Shown here piece by piece: positions 15,481 to 18,286 of a stretch of DNA of 18,286 nucleotides (positions are counted from its first letter, which is position 1; each line of letters opens with the position of its first letter). The stretch lies in contig USRX01000015.1 of NCBI GenBank assembly GCA_900557275.1, forward strand, positions 1 through 18,286. Direction: 5' to 3'. The notes beneath the pieces were generated by a model. That model saw only the letters and a program-made list of their open reading frames with translations. It was not told where the DNA came from and made no database searches. Made by a program: the position numbers and the translations under genes. This stretch comes from an uncultured Roseburia sp. GTDB lineage: Bacteria > Bacillota_A > Clostridia > Lachnospirales > Lachnospiraceae.

Positions 15481-16254
15481 TCACACTTCCACAAAATGCC
15501 CAATAAAGCTCCGTCTGTGGATCGGTGTCGGCCCATATTTTTTCAGTGCTTCGATATGTGCGGCAGAACCATAGCCTTTATTGGAAGCGAATCCATATTC
15601 CGGCATCAGGGCGTCGTATTCTACCATGAGACGGTCTCTGGTCACTTTAGCCACGATGCTCGCCGCTCCGATGGAAATGCTCTTTGCATCGCCTTTGATG
15701 ATGGGAACCTGTTCGATCTCCACCTCCGGAATAGTTACCGCATCGTTTAAAAGAAGATCTGGCTGTACTTTCAGGTTGCTGATTGCCTGACGCATGGCCT
15801 CGTAGGTTGCCTGCAAAATGTTGATCTCGTCAATCCGCTGCGGACTTGCCATACCGATCCCTACGGCTACTGCCTGTTCCATGATCACATCATACAATTC
15901 TTCCCGTTTCTTTTCACTGAGCTTTTTAGAATCGTTAATGTATAAAATGTGACATTCTTTCGGTAAGATGACGGCACCTGCCACCACCGGACCTGCCAGT
16001 GGGCCACGGCCCACCTCATCAATGCCACAGATAAACGCATGGTCTTCGCCATATGCGCGCTCGTATCGTTTCAGCTTTTCGATACGCTCCATCTCTTTCT
16101 GTAACTTTTCCAGACGTTTTTTCGCCTGGCTTACCAGTGTCTGTACACCATTTCTTGTATCTGTCTCATAAGCAGAAATAAAAGAAGGCAGCATCTCCTC
16201 TGACGCTGCCTTTAATTCTGCCTTTATGACGCCGATTGTTTTCTCTTCTGCCAT
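15481..16254 (-). CDS. rnhB: Ribonuclease HII
   Basis: It removes RNA from RNA-DNA hybrids, including single ribonucleotides in DNA, in the cytoplasm. The catalytic region begins with CGIDEVGRGPLAGPVVAGAV (Asp and Glu of the active site) and continues with DSKKLSEKKRE, an Asp in LLNDAV (usually LLVDA), IIKGDAKSISIGAASI with the fourth acidic residue, KVTRDR, and NKGYGSAAH near the end. A ~70-residue N-terminal extension resembles that of the Bacillus subtilis enzyme. I choose the ATG at 16254 (257 aa), which gives the usual length and follows a GAGAAAGGG purine tract. The frame is open further upstream to 16338, which would overlap rbgA and add 28 residues with no family support. It follows rbgA by 31 bp and is probably co-transcribed; a strong terminator follows. 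Confidence 0.95.
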   Translation of the reverse strand: MAEEKTIGVIKAELKAASEEMLPSFISAYETDTRNGVQTLVSQAKKRLEKLQKEMERIEKLKRYERAYGEDHAFICGIDEVGRGPLAGPVVAGAVILPKECHILYINDSKKLSEKKREELYDVIMEQAVAVGIGMASPQRIDEINILQATYEAMRQAISNLKVQPDLLLNDAVTIPEVEIEQVPIIKGDAKSISIGAASIVAKVTRDRLMVEYDALMPEYGFASNKGYGSAAHIEALKKYGPTPIHRRSFIGHFVEV

Positions 16255-16285
16255 AACAGCATCCCTTTCTCGTTCATATCCTTTT

Positions 16286-17128
16286 TTATTGCGGAAACTC
16301 CAGCGTGATCCTTCCGATCCGTCCGCTGCGAAAATCATCGATCACGAGCGCCGCTGCCTTGCTGTAATCGATCTCGCTTCCTTTTTTCATGCAGTTCCGG
16401 CTGACTGCGATTGCCTCCAGCACTTTTACTTTATCCTGTGCCTCGTCAATGTCATAACGCTCTTTTAGCATGCCCGGATAATGTTGCTGAAGCAGTTCAA
16501 TCAGCTCCAGCGACAGCTCATCGATATTCAGTATCTCATCTTTGATGGAACCGATCAGTGCCAGACGAAGTCCCACCATCTGATCATCAAACTTCGGCCA
16601 GAGGATTCCCGGCGTATCCAGAAGTTCTACATTTTTATTCAGGCGAATCCACTGTTTTCCCTTTGTGACACCCGGTTTGTTTCCGGTCTTGGCACAGGCT
16701 TTTCCTGCAAAGGTATTGATAAAAGTGGATTTTCCCACATTCGGAATACCTACGACCATTGCTCTGACCGGACGATTTTTGATTCCTCTGCGGCGGTCAC
16801 GCTCGATTTTTTCCTGACAAGCTTCCAAAATTACATTTTGGATCGTCTTCATACCGTTTTTTCTTCTGGCATCGATCTGAACGACATAAAAGCCTTTCTC
16901 TTTAAACCATGCAGACCATTCCTGATTCTGCGCTTCAGATGCCAAATCTGCCTTATTTAAAAGGATCAGGCGGGCTTTATTTTTTCCAAGCTCATCAATA
17001 TCCGGATTTCTGCTGCTTAAAGGAATCCGGGCATCTACAAGCTCGATTACCAGGTCGATCAGTTTGATGTCTTCCTGCATCTGTCTTTTTGCTTTGGTCA
17101 TATGACCTGGATACCACTGAAAATGCAT
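16286..17128 (-). CDS. rbgA: Ribosome biogenesis GTPase RbgA (YlqF)
   Basis: This circularly permuted GTPase drives a late step of 50S subunit assembly in Firmicutes. The 280-aa sequence starts with the family hallmark MHFQWYPGHMTKAKRQ. The permuted motif order is visible: G4 NKAD (58-61), then G1 GIPNVGKST (127-135), G2 threonine T155 in GVTKGKQW, and G3 DTPG (171-174) followed by ILWPKF. The C-terminal third is the helical RNA-contacting domain (ANTAR-like), ending in FRSGRIGRITLE. The ATG at 17128 is preceded by AGGTAAGAG. The gene sits between lepB and rnhB; the rplS-lepB-rbgA-rnhB order links a ribosomal protein with ribosome maturation. Confidence 0.97.
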   Translation of the reverse strand: MHFQWYPGHMTKAKRQMQEDIKLIDLVIELVDARIPLSSRNPDIDELGKNKARLILLNKADLASEAQNQEWSAWFKEKGFYVVQIDARRKNGMKTIQNVILEACQEKIERDRRRGIKNRPVRAMVVGIPNVGKSTFINTFAGKACAKTGNKPGVTKGKQWIRLNKNVELLDTPGILWPKFDDQMVGLRLALIGSIKDEILNIDELSLELIELLQQHYPGMLKERYDIDEAQDKVKVLEAIAVSRNCMKKGSEIDYSKAAALVIDDFRSGRIGRITLEFPQ

Positions 17129-17337
17129 TTTTCTCTTACCTGCTTTCTATTACATTACTGTATACGTTGAACTACCAATTGTCTAAAGACAGTGGGATTA
17201 CGGTAACCTTATTTCAAACTATTGCGGTGTATATCATTCCGCAAAATGCTTTTTTCAAACCGCAACCATGCGTTCTGAAAAGTAACCACACCTGAAAGAA
17301 TTCATGTATCTTCTTTATTTTATACCTGTCTCATGAT
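17129..17337. other. Gap between lepB and rbgA
   Basis: This 209-bp gap has no ORF. A small dyad (TGTCT-AA-AGACA, about 17180-17191) is present, without a U-tract. A weak minus-strand promoter-like pair (TTGAAA near 17260) is not convincing. Read-through from lepB into rbgA is therefore possible. Confidence 0.35.
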
Positions 17338-17925
17338 TTACTTAACTTTGCCCATGCTCCGGTAAGGCGCACTGCGAAACCATACTTTTCCTTTGATATA
17401 TGATTTCTTTATATTACCAATGTTGGCATATCTGCTGTCTTCACTGCTGTTTCGGTTGTCTCCCAGCACAAAATATTCGTCCTCTCCCAGCGTGATTTCA
17501 TTTTCTGCCAGACCGGCACTCTCGATCGGTTCTGTATCTTTCTGGTCAAAAGCTTTTCCATTGACGTAGATCTCGCCGTCTGTAATCTGGACTTTGTCTC
17601 CTGGAACGCCAACCACACGCTTGATATACAGATGGGTCTTCTCATTTCCATTTGGATAAAATGCGATCACATCATTGGATTTCGGTTCTGTAATCTGGTA
17701 GACCAGACGATTGATCAGTACCTTATCCCCATTTTTCAAGGTAGATGCCATGGAATTTCCCGCCACTCTGGTGCTCATGCCAAGGCAGTACACAAAGGAA
17801 AATGCCAGTGCGATCACGATAATGATCTCAACTGCCAAGACAGCTGTTTTCTTAACGGTTCCCTGATCTACTTTGCGACGTTTTCTGCGGAAATCCAGTC
17901 CGCTGTGTCTTCGGCCGAATCTCAT
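17338..17925 (-). CDS. lepB: Signal peptidase I
   Basis: It cleaves signal peptides from exported proteins at the outer face of the membrane, using a Ser-Lys dyad. From the chosen start it has 195 aa: a basic N-terminus (RRKRRK), one membrane segment (about 27-48), box B GNSMAST with catalytic S58, box D YIKRVVGVPGD with catalytic K102, and box E GDNRNSSEDSR near 155. This is the short Gram-positive type. I place the start at the ATG at 17925 because GGAGGT (17930-17935) lies five bases before it; an ATG at 17937 is upstream of that ribosome site and has none of its own. It follows rplS with a hairpin between them. Serine at the usual position after the catalytic Ser-Met is not conserved, but the motif is otherwise standard. 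Confidence 0.96.
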   Translation of the reverse strand: MRFGRRHSGLDFRRKRRKVDQGTVKKTAVLAVEIIIVIALAFSFVYCLGMSTRVAGNSMASTLKNGDKVLINRLVYQITEPKSNDVIAFYPNGNEKTHLYIKRVVGVPGDKVQITDGEIYVNGKAFDQKDTEPIESAGLAENEITLGEDEYFVLGDNRNSSEDSRYANIGNIKKSYIKGKVWFRSAPYRSMGKVK

Positions 17926-17943
17926 ATGTACCTCCACATACCA

Positions 17944-17978
17944 GATATGGGAGACTTGCCATGCAAATCTCCCATATC
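17944..17978. terminator. Perfect hairpin between rplS and lepB
   Basis: GATATGGGAGA (17944-17954) pairs with TCTCCCATATC (17968-17978), and after a one-base mismatch TTGC pairs with GCAA around a 3-nt loop. It lies 23 bp after the rplS stop and 8 bp before the lepB Shine-Dalgarno. There is no U-tract, so it may be an RNA-processing or stabilising structure, or a partial terminator that sets the rplS:lepB ratio. Confidence 0.6.
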
Positions 17979-18001
17979 CAACACTCGTAAATTGCTATTT
18001 C

Positions 18002-18286
18002 TTATTTTACCAGTTCTTTAACTTTTGCTTTCTTACCTACACGATCTCTCAGGTAGTTCAGTTTTGCACGTCTTACTTTACCACGGCGAATTACTTCTAC
18101 CTTTTCAACGTTCGGGGAATGCAGCGGCCAAGTTTTCTCAACACCTACACCATTAGAGAATTTACGAACAGTGAAAGTCTCACGGTTGCTTCCACCCTGT
18201 TTCTTTAATACAGTTCCTTCGAAAACCTGGATTCTTTCACGGTTTCCCTCTTTAATCTTAGCGTATACTTTTACAGTATCACCAAC
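18002..18286 (-). CDS. rplS: 50S ribosomal protein L19, N-terminus cut by the window edge
   Basis: This protein lies at the 30S-50S interface of the ribosome. The visible 94 residues begin with [20 protein letters not shown] (in-frame to the edge) and include FEGTV, the family signature [15 protein letters not shown], and the basic tail [25 protein letters not shown]. The usual length is about 115 aa, so around 20 residues are missing. The stop TAA occupies 18002-18004. It presumably belongs to the usual rpsP-rimM-trmD-rplS cluster outside the window (inference). Confidence 0.97.
   Translation of the reverse strand, partial: VGDTVKVYAKIKEGNRERIQVFEGTVLKKQGGSNRETFTVRKFSNGVGVEKTWPLHSPNVEKVEVIRRGKVRRAKLNYLRDRVGKKAKVKELVK

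Noticed and set aside
16255..16338. Longer rnhB start at 16338
   Set aside because: It would overlap rbgA by 53 bp and add 28 residues not found in the family; the ATG at 16254 gives the normal length.
17926..17937. Upstream lepB start at 17937
   Set aside because: The GGAGG ribosome binding site lies downstream of this ATG and at correct spacing to the ATG at 17925.
1..18286. CRISPR array, tRNA, rRNA, insertion sequence or prophage genes
   Set aside because: I looked for regular repeats, cloverleaf-like sequences and transposase or integrase motifs and found none that hold up.

Overview
The window looks like a core chromosomal segment of a strictly anaerobic, moderately low-GC Firmicute, most likely a Lachnospiraceae-type Clostridium. 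The grounds are a pyruvate:ferredoxin oxidoreductase, strong AGGAGG-type ribosome binding sites throughout, and the minus-strand gene order rplS - lepB - rbgA - rnhB - yraN, which is typical of that lineage. The taxonomic call is inference. No rRNA, tRNA, CRISPR array, intact mobile element or complete phage gene is visible.

Left part (1-6660). A nearly complete nifJ (pyruvate:ferredoxin oxidoreductase) lies on the minus strand and runs off the left edge. Its upstream region carries two candidate promoters and a near-consensus Rex (redox repressor) operator. Divergent from it is an ABC-F ATPase of the YbiT/YkpA type, with a 98-nt leader and a strong 3' hairpin. A plus-strand short-chain dehydrogenase/reductase follows. 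A long near-perfect hairpin separates it from the convergent genes to its right.

Middle (6661-12178), all on the minus strand. xpaC and telA form a two-gene operon. Upstream of it is pgeF (YfiH/YlmD, multicopper-oxidase-like purine nucleoside phosphorylase family). Next comes about 550 bp with no supported gene, partly bracketed by paired TGTGCCC repeats. A 489-residue helix-turn-helix protein of unknown function follows.

Right part (12461-18286). On the minus strand, read from the right edge, are rplS (ribosomal protein L19, N-terminus cut off), lepB (signal peptidase I), rbgA (ribosome-assembly GTPase) and rnhB (ribonuclease HII). Then comes an interruption: a plus-strand gene for a small acidic protein (176 aa), and divergent from it a 509-aa membrane-anchored protein. 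Neither is recognised. The 509-aa gene overlaps the following yraN, whose reading frame carries an unusual charged N-terminal extension.

The most interesting signals are these: (i) the Rex-like site at nifJ; (ii) the ABC-F protein, whose sequence deviations all map to one of its two composite ATP sites; (iii) the two unrecognised genes between rnhB and yraN; (iv) the start-site puzzle of yraN; and (v) the TGTGCCC repeat pairs, which may mark an old insertion scar. I did not find convincing evidence for a new defence or mobile system. The region is mostly housekeeping.
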